DNA from: Bacteroidales bacterium
GTDB lineage: Bacteria > Bacteroidota > Bacteroidia > Bacteroidales > JAADJA01
Length of the DNA: 53,193 nt
Reading direction: 5' to 3'
NCBI GenBank assembly: GCA_030596605.1
Contig: JAUVJI010000010.1
Span: forward strand, 1-53,193
Shown in pieces: positions 17,213-26,299 of this stretch; the stretch's first letter is position 1, and each line of letters starts with the position of its first letter. The translations under genes and the position numbers were made by a program. The notes below the pieces were generated by a model, which was not told the origin of the DNA, did no database searches, and saw nothing but the letters and a program-made list of their open reading frames with translations.

Positions 17213-20200
17213 TTGAAGAACTTTGTTATCTATAAAAGAGCGGTTAAAGGAATTGTCCTGATATTTATATTCCTGTTTACCGCAGTTTCAATATTTTCTC
17301 AAAGTGAAGAGAAGGCACTAAATATTACCCGGATTGAGAAAGACATTGAAGTCTCACCGGTTGCAGAAAAACCCGGATTGTTAAATTCACTTTCGAAGGA
17401 GTATCTTTCATTAAATCCAAAAAAATCCAAATTATATGCAAACAATGCATTGGAACTGGCAATTATTATAAATGACGAAGATCAAAAGGCAAAAGCTTTA
17501 ATTAATCTTGGAGATGCCAGTTATCATTTGGATAAATATGCTGACGCAGTTGGTTTTTACACCAGGGCATTAAATGCAGAAAGAAATAAAAAAAACGATA
17601 CTATAAAAGCTGAATTATACTTCTCAATTGGGCTTGCATATTCCGGCAAAAACATTAATGATACAGCTATTTTATACATACAGAGATCAATTGAAATTGA
17701 GGAACAATTAAGTCGTGAACCGCAATTATCGAATCTCTATTATCATCTGGGTAATATTTACCACTCTTCAGGTGATTTTCAACAAGCCCTTGTCTATTTT
17801 CAACAAGCCCTGATCATTGAAGAGAGCAGTTTAGATAAAAATCGAATAGCAGAGATAAACAATTACATTGGAGTTGTTTACTTTGATCTTGGAAGTTTCG
17901 AGAAAGCATTAAAATACTATCTCGAATCACTGAAATTAGTGGAAGAATTGCAAGATAAGCAAGGCATTGCGCATGCACTTAATAATATTGGAATTGTATA
18001 CTATGAATGGGGAAACAAAGAAAAAGCTCTTGAATATTATCAAAAATCTTTAAGAATAGAAGAAGATCTTAATAATAATATGGGAATTGCAGATTCCTAT
18101 AATAATATTGGTATAATTTATAGTGATTGGGATCAGAACGAATTAGCCATTGATTTTTATAATAAGGCACTTGATATTTATGATGAATTCGGGGATGATC
18201 ATGGAAAGGCACATGCAATGAACAACATTGGCGAAAGCTTTTTTGAATTGGGCGATCATGATAATGCCCTACAATATTTAATGAATTCGTTAAAGATTGA
18301 GCAAAAGCTATGCAATAAATTGGGTATAGCGCAATCGTTTCAAACTATCGGTAGGGTTCATTTTAAACTTGGCGATTTAAATAAAGCATATGACTGTAAC
18401 ACAAAAAGTTTCAAAATAGCCGATTCACTGAAGTTATCATTAGTCCTCCTAACAAATTATGAATTGTATTATGAAATTTTCGAAAAGAGAAATAACCATT
18501 TAAAAGCGTTAGAGTTTTACCAACTTTATGCAGGACAAAAAGATACAATCTATAATAAACAATTCCATAATAATTTGGCAGAAATACAGTCTAAATATGA
18601 GATTGACAGAATTGACAGGGAAAGAGAATTGATGTTAATAGAGTATCAGGAAAAAGATAAAGCGATTAAAACACAACGATTGTACCTGGTAGTTATATTT
18701 ATTTTGATGTTGGTTTTCGGGGCCCTTGTTTATTATGATATAAAGACGAAAATTAGGGCCAATAAAAAATTAATAAATATTAATAAGGAGATTACCGAAC
18801 AAAAGGAAAAGTTAACCGAAACCCTCGAAGAGTTAGGTAAAAGCGAAACAAAGTATAAAAATCTCGTTGAGCATTCACCAACGGGCATTATTTATATTGA
18901 CAAAAAAGGTAAAATTCTCGAAACCAACAAAAAGATTCTTGAAATATTAGGATCTCCCAGTGAAGAGGACACAAAAGAGATAAATTGCCTGAAATATCCT
19001 CCTTTGCAGGAATTAGGTCTGTCTGATGCGATATTGAAATGTATTGAAACAGGGAAAATGTTTTTTAATGAGGTTTCGTACAAATCCAAATGGGGTAAAA
19101 AAGTTTTCCTGAGATATTATATTACGCCAATTAAAAACAGGCTGGGAAACGTATCGAGTTTGATAATAAACGTTGAAGATGTTACCTTTTCAAAAGAGGC
19201 TGTAAGGTCGAAGAAACAATCGGAGTTAAAATACCAGGTTTTGGTTGAAAATTCGCTACAGGCCATGTTGGTTGTTCAGGAAGGGGAGTTGATTTTTGCT
19301 AATTCCAGGATGGAGGAATTAACCCAGTATAAATTTAAGGATTTAACAGGTAAAGACAAAGATTGGCTTAAGGTATTGATTCATCCTGATGATTATGACA
19401 TTGCACAGCAAAATATCCAGCGTGCATTGAAAGGGCAAAAAACCCCAACGCGGAACCAACTCAAGTACATTCGAAAAGATGGAAAGGTAAGGTGGATAGA
19501 GACTCAAGGTACTATTATTGACTATGATGGAAGCCAGGCAATTCTTGTTGTTGCCATAGATGTAACTGAGCGAAAAGAAACAGAGTCAATTTTAATTGAA
19601 TCGGAAAAGCAGCTTCAAAATGCCAATGCAATGAAGGATAAATTCTTTTCAATTATTGCCCACGACCTTAAAAATCCTTTCAATGCTATTTTGGGTTTTT
19701 CAAACTTGCTTTATGAAGCGTATGATAATTTTGATGAAAAACAACGCAAAATCTTCATTAAAAATATTTGCGAAGCATCGGAAAATACATTTAAGTTGCT
19801 TCAAAACCTGCTTGAATGGTCCAGGACCCAAACAGGTAACATTGAATATAATCCGGTGTTGATTGATATAAGTGTTTTGGTAAAAGAAAACATTTCCGTA
19901 TTGAAATCAACCGCTACCAATAAAAAATTAAAAATTCTTTCTAAAATTCCTTCTCCAACCGAAGTATTTGCAGATGAAAATATGGTCAAGGTAATAGTTC
20001 GAAACTTACTTTCCAATGCAATTAAGTTTACGAAACCAGGCGGAAAGGTCGAATTTACTTTCAGCGATAAAGGGGATTTTATTGAAATATGTGTTGCGGA
20101 TACAGGCATAGGAATTGAGAGTAAAAACTTAAAACGATTATTTCGGATTGATGACCAGTACAAAACACAAGGTACTTCTGATGAACAAGGTTCTGGTTTA

Positions 20201-20314
20201 GGATTGATACTATGTAAAGAATTTGTGGAGAAAAATGGTGGCAAAATTTGGGCTGAAAGTAATTTTGGCTCCGGAAGTAAATTTAAATTTACATTGCCTG
20301 CTGATCATATATAG
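17213..20314 (+). CDS. TPR-PAS sensor histidine kinase (orphan)
   Basis: This 1033-residue protein has a signal peptide (about 1-30), tetratricopeptide repeats at about 70-400 with A-x-x-Y-x-x-AL patterns such as GNKEKALEYYQKSL, and one membrane helix at about 490-509. A coiled-coil linker, two PAS domains (about 545-660 and 670-790), HisKA with phospho-acceptor His817 in IIAHDLKNPFNAILGF, and an HATPase_c domain (about 915-1030) follow. The HATPase shows NLLSNAIKFTKPGG, ADTGIGI and GSGLGLILC. The TPR part should face the periplasm. There is no receiver domain and no response regulator beside it, so its partner is elsewhere. The start is a TTG at 17213; it is needed to keep the signal peptide, since no early in-frame ATG exists. 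Confidence 0.93.
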   Translation: MKNFVIYKRAVKGIVLIFIFLFTAVSIFSQSEEKALNITRIEKDIEVSPVAEKPGLLNSLSKEYLSLNPKKSKLYANNALELAIIINDEDQKAKALINLGDASYHLDKYADAVGFYTRALNAERNKKNDTIKAELYFSIGLAYSGKNINDTAILYIQRSIEIEEQLSREPQLSNLYYHLGNIYHSSGDFQQALVYFQQALIIEESSLDKNRIAEINNYIGVVYFDLGSFEKALKYYLESLKLVEELQDKQGIAHALNNIGIVYYEWGNKEKALEYYQKSLRIEEDLNNNMGIADSYNNIGIIYSDWDQNELAIDFYNKALDIYDEFGDDHGKAHAMNNIGESFFELGDHDNALQYLMNSLKIEQKLCNKLGIAQSFQTIGRVHFKLGDLNKAYDCNTKSFKIADSLKLSLVLLTNYELYYEIFEKRNNHLKALEFYQLYAGQKDTIYNKQFHNNLAEIQSKYEIDRIDRERELMLIEYQEKDKAIKTQRLYLVVIFILMLVFGALVYYDIKTKIRANKKLININKEITEQKEKLTETLEELGKSETKYKNLVEHSPTGIIYIDKKGKILETNKKILEILGSPSEEDTKEINCLKYPPLQELGLSDAILKCIETGKMFFNEVSYKSKWGKKVFLRYYITPIKNRLGNVSSLIINVEDVTFSKEAVRSKKQSELKYQVLVENSLQAMLVVQEGELIFANSRMEELTQYKFKDLTGKDKDWLKVLIHPDDYDIAQQNIQRALKGQKTPTRNQLKYIRKDGKVRWIETQGTIIDYDGSQAILVVAIDVTERKETESILIESEKQLQNANAMKDKFFSIIAHDLKNPFNAILGFSNLLYEAYDNFDEKQRKIFIKNICEASENTFKLLQNLLEWSRTQTGNIEYNPVLIDISVLVKENISVLKSTATNKKLKILSKIPSPTEVFADENMVKVIVRNLLSNAIKFTKPGGKVEFTFSDKGDFIEICVADTGIGIESKNLKRLFRIDDQYKTQGTSDEQGSGLGLILCKEFVEKNGGKIWAESNFGSGSKFKFTLPADHI

Positions 20315-20387
20315 AAAGATTATTGTGATCTTTGGAGATGTAATTTATTTAATATTTTTATAGCGATAAAAAATTAGACTTAAGAAA

Positions 20388-21263
20388 TTGGCTGACAAAT
20401 CAACAGATAATGAACTTAATGCCCTCATCAGTATGCTTGATGAGCCAAGTGATGCTATGTTCGATCAAATCAGAGATAAAATATTATATTACGGAATAAA
20501 TGCGGTTCCTCATTTGGAAAATGCATGGGACAATTCATTTGACAATAATATCCAGACAAGAATTGAGGATATTATTCATATCATTCAGCTTGACAATCTG
20601 AAATCGGAACTAAATGACTGGGTGCAGCGAGGTCATCTTGATTTATTCAAAGGTTTTTGTCTTGTTTCGAAATACCAATACCCTGATTTGAACGATGCAG
20701 AATTAAAAGACAATATTGAAAAGATAGAAAAGGACATATGGCTTGAGTTAAATGATAATCTGACCGCACTTGAAAAAATCAAAGTGATTAACCATATTTT
20801 ATTTGATATTCACCGGTTTACAGGAAACAAAGTAAATATAGACGCTCCACAGAACCTTTTCATAAATAACCTTCTTGAAACCAAGAAAGGCAATCATTTA
20901 TCTATTGGTATCTTGTATATTATTCTTACGCAAAAGCTGGGAATCCCTGTATTTGGCGTTAACTTGCCACAGCATTTTATCCTTGCTTATGTTGGTGAAA
21001 TTACGGAAGAAAGAGTTTCGGCGGCCAATGATAGAGATGTGCTTTTTTATATTAACCCTTTCAATAAAGGTGCAGTATTTACACAGCGCGAAATCGAATT
21101 ATTTGTTAAGCATTTAAAATTAAAGCCAAATTCCAAATATTATGAGCCTTGTGATAATGTAACCATCATTAAGAGGCTTTTCGAGAATATTATCTTTTCC
21201 TATAAAAAACTCGGATATCTTGATAAGGTTGAAGAGCTGAGAAATATCGTGGAGGTGTTTTAA
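20388..21263 (+). CDS. SirB1-like transglutaminase-fold protein
   Basis: This 291-residue soluble protein has an N-terminal helical region (about 1-90), then a transglutaminase-like SirB1 domain. Key segments are KIKVINHILFDIHRFTGNK at about 133-151, LFINNLLETKKGNHLSIGIL at about 160-179, and GIPVFGVNLPQHFILAYVGE. In this family the HLSIGILY stretch replaces the active-site Cys region of true transglutaminases, so it is probably not a peptidase. Its molecular role is unknown; E. coli SirB1/YchA lies in a prfA-linked operon. The start is TTG at 20388, 74 bases after the kinase gene, and I see no better in-frame ATG ahead of the conserved region. It ends 35 bases before a convergent gene. Confidence 0.82.
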   Translation: MADKSTDNELNALISMLDEPSDAMFDQIRDKILYYGINAVPHLENAWDNSFDNNIQTRIEDIIHIIQLDNLKSELNDWVQRGHLDLFKGFCLVSKYQYPDLNDAELKDNIEKIEKDIWLELNDNLTALEKIKVINHILFDIHRFTGNKVNIDAPQNLFINNLLETKKGNHLSIGILYIILTQKLGIPVFGVNLPQHFILAYVGEITEERVSAANDRDVLFYINPFNKGAVFTQREIELFVKHLKLKPNSKYYEPCDNVTIIKRLFENIIFSYKKLGYLDKVEELRNIVEVF

Positions 21264-21298
21264 ATTTTTCTTTAGAAGCCTCGAATTCAATGCAAGGA

Positions 21299-21889
21299 TT
21301 ATTTAAACACTTTAACCATTGTTTTGAAAAGAATATTGAAGTCGGTGAAAAATCCCTGCTCTTTTATATACTTTAGATTGAGGACCAGCTTTTCAGGCAT
21401 TATTTTTTCAATATAAATTTTTTCCGGGTCACTAAAGGTTGCCAGGATTTCACTTTCATTAATATATTTCATGGAGGCATAGTCGGTCAGGCCTGGTTTT
21501 ATCGACAAAACTTTTAACTGACTGTAATTATACAAATCAACATATTTTCTAACCTCAGGACGAGGGCCAACAAAGCTCATTTCGCCCTTTAAAATATTGT
21601 ACAATTGAGGGAGTTCATCAATCTTATATTTTCTCAACCATTTCCCGGATTTTGTTATCCTGTTGTCTTCAGCGCCAATTGTTAGCAGACCGGCCTTATC
21701 GGATTTTTCCCCCATTGTCCGAAACTTAATCAAGCCAAAATCCTTGTTGTTTTTTCCCACCCGTTGCTGAAAATAGAAAACACCGCCTTTTGAGTCAACA
21801 ACAATAATTATCGATAAAATTATAAATAATGGAGAGAGAAAAATCAACCCCAAAACAGAAAACAACAAATCGAAAAGTCTCTTTACCAT
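21299..21889 (-). CDS. Bacterial sugar transferase (small phosphoglycosyl transferase, PglC-like)
   Basis: This 196-residue protein is the minimal monotopic phosphoglycosyl transferase core. A re-entrant hydrophobic hairpin lies at about 8-30, FYFQQRVGKNNKDFGLIKFR at 38-57, the catalytic Asp91-Glu92 in YKIDELPQLYNILKGEMSFV, and GPRPE at 108-112. Such enzymes start glycan synthesis by moving a sugar phosphate from a UDP-sugar to undecaprenyl phosphate at the inner face of the membrane. It lacks the extra N-terminal membrane region of WcaJ-type enzymes. It stands apart from the glycan cluster at 1280-12475 by about 9 kb, with unrelated genes between. It could still initiate that glycan or the O-antigen-like polymer suggested at 51393. 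Confidence 0.92.
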   Translation of the reverse strand: MVKRLFDLLFSVLGLIFLSPLFIILSIIIVVDSKGGVFYFQQRVGKNNKDFGLIKFRTMGEKSDKAGLLTIGAEDNRITKSGKWLRKYKIDELPQLYNILKGEMSFVGPRPEVRKYVDLYNYSQLKVLSIKPGLTDYASMKYINESEILATFSDPEKIYIEKIMPEKLVLNLKYIKEQGFFTDFNILFKTMVKVFK

Positions 21890-21968
21890 TTATGCTGTTA
21901 TTGGTTGTAAGTCAAAATTATGGTGATGAGTACTAAAAGCTGGCATTTGAATGCAAGTGTTAATAAGA

Positions 21969-22991
21969 CTATATAGCGCTTTCAAATTGCTTTAGAAAAC
22001 GGATATCATTTTCGAAAAACAGACGAATATCATTGATTTGGTATTTTAGCATGGCTGTTCGCTCTATACCCATACCAAATGCAAAACCGGTATATTTCTC
22101 ACTATCAATATTGCAATTTTCAAGTACATTCGGATCCACCATTCCACATCCTAAAATTTCAACCCAGCCTGTTTTTTTACAAACCTTACATCCTTTGCCA
22201 CCACAAATAAAACATGAGATATCCATTTCGGCAGAAGGCTCAGTAAAAGGGAAATAGGATGGCCTGAACCTGATCTGTGTTTCAGCGCCAAAAAACTCTG
22301 TAGCAAAGTGATATAATGTTTGTTTCAGGTCAGCGAATGAAACATTTTCGTCTATATATAATCCTTCAACCTGGTGAAAGATACAATGCGCCCTGGCTGA
22401 TATTGCTTCATTACGAAAAACCCTACCCGGGAAAATAGCCCTGATAGGAGGTTTTTCTTTTTCCATTACACGTATTTGAACCGAAGATGTATGGGTTCGT
22501 AATAAAATATCAGGTTTTTTTTCAATAAAAAAAGTGTCCTGCATATCACGTGCAGGGTGCTCCTCCGGGAAATTTAAAGCTGTAAAATTGTACCAATCGC
22601 TTTCAATTTCCGGGCCTTCTGATACAACAAAACCAATCCGTGAGAAAATATTGATTATTTCGTTCCGCACAATTGTTATAGGATGTCGTGATCCCAACTC
22701 AATAAAATTAGCCGGCAAAGTAAGATCGGAAGAAGCGGTAATTCCGTCATCTTTTTTATCAAAAACGCTTTTTAACTCATTTACTTTTTCCTGAGCTTTG
22801 TTCTTTAACTGGTTTAGAATTTGGCCCATCTCCCTTCTTGCATCAGGAGGTACGCTTTTCATTTCAGAAAAAAGACCTGGAATAATCCCCTTTTTACTGA
22901 GAAATTTAATCCTGAATCCTTCAACCTGTTCCCCGGTTGCTGCCTTGAATGAATTTATTTCTTCAATATATGCATTGATTTTATCCTTCAT
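21969..22991 (-). CDS. pheS: Phenylalanine--tRNA ligase alpha subunit
   Basis: This 340-residue protein is PheS. It has an N-terminal coiled-coil tRNA-binding arm (about 1-90), then the class II catalytic core. Motif 2 is seen as FPGRVFRNEAISARAHCIFH at about 188-207 and motif 3 as GFAFGMGIERTAMLKYQI near 307-324. A Cys-rich insert, FICGGKGCKVCKKTGWVEIL, is common in the family. With PheT it charges tRNA-Phe in the cytoplasm; pheT is not next to it and must lie elsewhere. The gene starts 12 bases after the cyclophilin stop on the same strand, so the two are probably co-transcribed from the promoter upstream of the cyclophilin. Confidence 0.97.
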   Translation of the reverse strand: MKDKINAYIEEINSFKAATGEQVEGFRIKFLSKKGIIPGLFSEMKSVPPDARREMGQILNQLKNKAQEKVNELKSVFDKKDDGITASSDLTLPANFIELGSRHPITIVRNEIINIFSRIGFVVSEGPEIESDWYNFTALNFPEEHPARDMQDTFFIEKKPDILLRTHTSSVQIRVMEKEKPPIRAIFPGRVFRNEAISARAHCIFHQVEGLYIDENVSFADLKQTLYHFATEFFGAETQIRFRPSYFPFTEPSAEMDISCFICGGKGCKVCKKTGWVEILGCGMVDPNVLENCNIDSEKYTGFAFGMGIERTAMLKYQINDIRLFFENDIRFLKQFESAI

Positions 22992-23003
22992 TACAGGAAA
23001 GAA

Positions 23004-23636
23004 TTATTCTATGATTTTAATTGACATAGTTACATCCTTAACAGGTTTGTCGCCAGGGCCTGTTTTCACGGCGGCAATTTTATCAATGACATCAAGCCCT
23101 TCTATTACTTCTCCGAATACAGTATATGAACCATCAAGATGTGGTGTTCCTCCAATGGTTGAATAAATTTCAATTTGTTCATCGGAATAAGCATACCCTG
23201 TTCTTGAAACCATCATAGAAACCTGATCAGCAGGCGTAACTTTTCCCTGAACGATATAAAATTGCGAACCGGACGAGGCTTTTTCGGGATTTACCTGGTC
23301 ACTTTGTCTGGCAGCCGACAAAGCGCCTTTTTTGTGATATAAACCGGAAACAAACTCTGCCGGAACCTTATATCCTGGGTCTAATCTGCCATCAGCATTT
23401 TGCCCTCCCTGTATCATAAAATTTTTGATAACCCTGTGAAATGGCGAACCTTCATACCAGCCTTCTTTCACAAGTTTCACAAAATTATCCCTATGCTGTG
23501 GGGTTTCGTTATAAAGAACTGCTGTCATATCACCGTAATCGGTACTTATTAAAACCTTAACTTGTTTTTCCTGGGAAAAAACTACTGAAGCAAATACAAT
23601 GTTTGCCATTAATGTCAATACAACAAATTTTTTCAT
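23004..23636 (-). CDS. Secreted cyclophilin-type peptidyl-prolyl isomerase
   Basis: This 210-residue protein has a signal peptide (about 1-21, ending VFSQ) and one cyclophilin domain. Family marks are GSPFHRVIKNFMIQGGQNAD at about 64-83, with the catalytic Arg in FHRV, and YTVFGEVIEGLDVIDKIAAV near the C-terminus. It should catalyse cis-trans isomerisation of prolyl bonds during protein folding in the periplasm. Relative to minimal bacterial cyclophilins it carries a loop (about 125-155) with GYAYSDEQIEIY, as usual in Bacteroidota. It precedes pheS by 12 bases on the same strand. The cleavage site has no lipobox Cys, so it is a soluble periplasmic enzyme. Confidence 0.94.
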   Translation of the reverse strand: MKKFVVLTLMANIVFASVVFSQEKQVKVLISTDYGDMTAVLYNETPQHRDNFVKLVKEGWYEGSPFHRVIKNFMIQGGQNADGRLDPGYKVPAEFVSGLYHKKGALSAARQSDQVNPEKASSGSQFYIVQGKVTPADQVSMMVSRTGYAYSDEQIEIYSTIGGTPHLDGSYTVFGEVIEGLDVIDKIAAVKTGPGDKPVKDVTMSIKIIE

Positions 23637-23677
23637 TTCAATAAAAATTTAAATTATTAAATATAATTATAGGGCTG

Positions 23678-23685
23678 CAAAAGTA
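23678..23685 (-). promoter_or_regulatory. -7 box TACTTTTG for the cyclophilin-pheS operon
   Basis: The minus strand reads TACTTTTG then CAG, a close match to TAnnTTTG, 41 bases upstream of the cyclophilin ATG. No -33 element was seen at usual spacing. Confidence 0.45.
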
Positions 23686-23731
23686 GCAAATTATTAAATA
23701 TTGGAATTCCTAAAAAGAGAAAGAGAAAATG

Positions 23732-24313
23732 CTATTTATGATTTCGTTTTTCAAGAAAACACTTCCGGCATAACGGAACATACCTGTCGGTTTCGCCAAG
23801 TAAAACCAGGCTGTTATCTTCAACAAAGCGATGTGAATATTGAGCCAGGCTGCCGCATTCAATGCAAATGGCATGAACTTTTGTAACATACTCAGCGGTT
23901 GCCATAAGTGCGGGAATAGGGCCAAATGGCTTTCCAAGGAAATCCATATCAAGTCCGGCAATGATCACCCTGATACCATCATTGGCAAGCAAGTTACAAA
24001 CAGCAGCCAGCTCGTTGTCAAAAAACTGAGCTTCATCAATACCAACAACATCCACATCGTTTGCAAGCAGAACTATTTGCGATGCAGTTTGAACAGGTGT
24101 TGATTTAATGGATGTTTCATTATGAGAAACAACATTTTCTAAATTGTACCGGATATCAATGGCTGGCTTAAAGATTTCCACGCTCTGCCTTGCTATTTTT
24201 GCACGGTTCAACCTGCGGATAAGCTCTTCGGTTTTGCCTGAGAACATTGATCCGCAAATTACCTCAATCCACCCTCCTCCCCTGGGTTGTTTTGTTGTAT
24301 TCTCTAAAAACAT
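23732..24313 (-). CDS. tdk: Thymidine kinase
   Basis: This 193-residue protein is a type II thymidine kinase. It has the P-loop [10 protein letters not shown] at 21-30, the catalytic Glu in [30 protein letters not shown] with the flexible-lasso region, and four zinc-binding Cys in CIECG and CRKC. It phosphorylates thymidine with ATP for dTMP salvage in the cytoplasm. The length is typical (about 190-200). It is transcribed alone, divergent from the operon at 24415. All catalytic and zinc residues are present. Confidence 0.97.
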   Translation of the reverse strand: MFLENTTKQPRGGGWIEVICGSMFSGKTEELIRRLNRAKIARQSVEIFKPAIDIRYNLENVVSHNETSIKSTPVQTASQIVLLANDVDVVGIDEAQFFDNELAAVCNLLANDGIRVIIAGLDMDFLGKPFGPIPALMATAEYVTKVHAICIECGSLAQYSHRFVEDNSLVLLGETDRYVPLCRKCFLEKRNHK

Positions 24314-24362
24314 GAATGATGCTGTGCTTAATTTTTATAATTTTATTCCCTTGAATATTTTA

Positions 24363-24370
24363 CAAAGTTA
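24363..24370 (-). promoter_or_regulatory. -7 box TAACTTTG for tdk
   Basis: The minus strand reads TAACTTTG, 49 bases before the tdk ATG. A TTTG lies 15 bases further upstream (24386-24389), shorter than the usual 17-21 spacing, so it is only a weak -33 candidate. Confidence 0.4.
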
Positions 24371-24414
24371 GTTAATTAGGACTTTCAAAACGAAATAGAA
24401 TAAAAACTGTAGTA

Positions 24415-25035
24415 ATGAAAAACAACGTAAATTTTAAACAAATAGAAAAGGTGTTGGATGAACTTAATAAGCTGATAAAAAATCAGAAAACCAACAAACA
24501 ACAAATTTCGCAGTTAGACATAGACCTTGCAATGGAAAAAGTCCGTAAGATATATGACGCTCTATTAAACATTAGTTTTACAGAGGAAGTCACTATTTCT
24601 CCATCAGATAATCAAAATGAAGAAAATCAGACAGTCGTTATAAAATCAGAACCTGATCAGGATGAAATTGTTGAAAAGGAGAGAGTCCCGGGTTCAATTG
24701 ATTTATTTTCAGATCCCAAGAGGGATGAAAAAGTTTCAGTATTGGATAAAATATCGGAAAATCAACAATCAGAATCTGTTGCTGAAAAAATACAAAAGGA
24801 TAAAACTACCAGCCTAAAACTTGCCATTGGAATTAATGATAAATTCTATTTTATCAACGAATTGTTTGATGGAAACATGAAAGAGTACAATGATACAATT
24901 GATAAGCTGGATAGTTTTGAAACTTTAAACGATGCCTATGAATATATGAATTCACTGATTGAGAAATATAAGTGGGCGAAGGATTCGGATGCATATGTTC
25001 AATTGACCGGGTTTATTGATAAACAATTGAAATAA
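24415..25035 (+). CDS. Acidic protein of unknown function
   Basis: This 206-residue soluble protein has no signal peptide. It has an N-terminal helical segment (1-60), a Glu/Asp/Ser-rich low-complexity middle (about 62-130), and a C-terminal domain at about 135-206. The last begins KLAIGINDKFYFINELFDGN and ends in aromatic and charged helices (EYMNSLIEKYKWAKDS). The C-terminal domain looks compact and conserved, while the middle looks like a disordered linker. I do not recognise a named family. It leads an apparent operon with an M28 peptidase (8 bases later) and RsmI. That link may be only transcriptional. It is not a shadow: codon use and its ATG agree with its neighbours. Confidence 0.8.
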   Translation: MKNNVNFKQIEKVLDELNKLIKNQKTNKQQISQLDIDLAMEKVRKIYDALLNISFTEEVTISPSDNQNEENQTVVIKSEPDQDEIVEKERVPGSIDLFSDPKRDEKVSVLDKISENQQSESVAEKIQKDKTTSLKLAIGINDKFYFINELFDGNMKEYNDTIDKLDSFETLNDAYEYMNSLIEKYKWAKDSDAYVQLTGFIDKQLK

Positions 25036-25043
25036 AAATCGAA

Positions 25044-26294
25044 ATGAAAAAATTCGTTGTACTCGCGATTATTATCATTTGTTTGTCCAGTGTCTTTGGA
25101 CAGGATAAAAATTATGCAAGGTATATCATTGACACACTATCATCTTCAGGAATGCACGGAAGGGGATATGTTAATAATGGTGACAAAATAGCTGCGGAAT
25201 TTATTAAAAATGAGTTTATAAATTCTAACCTGAAGAATTTTGCAGATGATTACTTTCAAGAATTTTCAATCCCCATTAACACATTTCCTGATACAATTAA
25301 TGTTTATGTTGATGGCAAATCGCTAATACCCGGAGAAGATTTTGTTATCTTCTCGTCTTCACCGGGCATTTCCAGAACTTTTGAGTTGTTTTGGCTTTTA
25401 TTGGATTCAGCCGGTGTGCTTCAACCTGTTGGAGATTTTGGAATGATTGACATTACTGATAAAGTCATTGTTACGGATATGAATCAAAAGGAATTCAAGG
25501 ATGATGGTAACTTTAATTCAAGGGGTATAATTTTCTTAAAAGAGGATAATGTTTGGTGGCACGTTTCTGATGGAAAAGAGGTTTTGGACTATTTCAAATT
25601 GCAGATAATTAGCGATAAAATACTAATTTCTTCAAAGACAATTACTATCAAGGTGAATAGCACTTATTTTACAGATTATCACACGCAAAATGTAATTGGT
25701 TTTGTGGAGGGCAAAGTTGAACCTGATAGTTTTTTGGTTTTTACAGCTCATTATGATCATTTGGGTCAGATGGGCGCTGAAACTTTTTTCCCTGGTGCTA
25801 ACGATAATGCCAGTGGAACTGCCATGCTGCTTAATCTTGCCAGATATTATTCCTTATCTGAAAACAAACCAGACTATTCTATTGCCTTTATGGCCTTTAG
25901 TGCAGAAGAAGTGGGATTGCTGGGATCGGAATTTTATGCCGCAAATCCGTTGTTTACTCTTGAGAAAATTAAATTCCTTGTCAACCTTGATATGGTAGGT
26001 TCCGGAAGTCAGGGAATCAAAGTAGTAAATGGATCGGTTTTTAAAGATAAATTTAATTCATTGGTAAAGCTTAATACAGAACATGAATACATTCGCAAAG
26101 TAGAAGAGCGTGGAGAGGCTGCTAACAGCGACCATTATCCGTTTTATGCCAGGGAAGTGCCGTGCTTTTTTATATATACCCTGGGAGACGAATGTAATGA
26201 GTACCATAATATTTATGATGTATCTGACAATGTTCCTTTAACGGAATACAATGACTTTTTCAAACTATTGCTGGATTTTGTAAACACATTTTAA
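25044..26294 (+). CDS. Secreted M28 family zinc aminopeptidase
   Basis: This 416-residue protein has a signal peptide (about 1-20, ending VFGQ) and an M28 di-zinc peptidase domain in its second half (about 210-416). Metal ligands can be seen in TAHYDHLGQM (His), GANDNASGTAML (Asp), FSAEEVGLLGSEF (Glu-Glu), NLDMVGSG (Asp) and NSDHYPFYA (His). The first half resembles the PA-like insert found in many M28 enzymes. It should trim N-terminal residues from peptides in the periplasm or outside the cell. It lies in a tight run between the unknown acidic protein and rsmI, with gaps of 8 and 5 bases. Confidence 0.93.
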   Translation: MKKFVVLAIIIICLSSVFGQDKNYARYIIDTLSSSGMHGRGYVNNGDKIAAEFIKNEFINSNLKNFADDYFQEFSIPINTFPDTINVYVDGKSLIPGEDFVIFSSSPGISRTFELFWLLLDSAGVLQPVGDFGMIDITDKVIVTDMNQKEFKDDGNFNSRGIIFLKEDNVWWHVSDGKEVLDYFKLQIISDKILISSKTITIKVNSTYFTDYHTQNVIGFVEGKVEPDSFLVFTAHYDHLGQMGAETFFPGANDNASGTAMLLNLARYYSLSENKPDYSIAFMAFSAEEVGLLGSEFYAANPLFTLEKIKFLVNLDMVGSGSQGIKVVNGSVFKDKFNSLVKLNTEHEYIRKVEERGEAANSDHYPFYAREVPCFFIYTLGDECNEYHNIYDVSDNVPLTEYNDFFKLLLDFVNTF

Positions 26295-26299
26295 TCACT

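Noticed and set aside
17776-17811. A 15-base direct repeat (TTTTCAACAAGCCCT) 21 bases apart in the TPR kinase gene
   Set aside because: It encodes FQQALVYFQQAL, which is the ordinary A-x-x-Y-x-x-AL pattern of a TPR helix, so no special element is needed.
19801-20244. A 147-codon open frame on the minus strand
   Set aside because: It lies fully inside the HATPase domain of the TPR kinase, has no recognisable domain, and is antisense to a well-conserved region.
22798-23166. A 122-codon plus-strand frame across the pheS/cyclophilin junction
   Set aside because: Both genes it opposes are clear and conserved, so this is a shadow frame.
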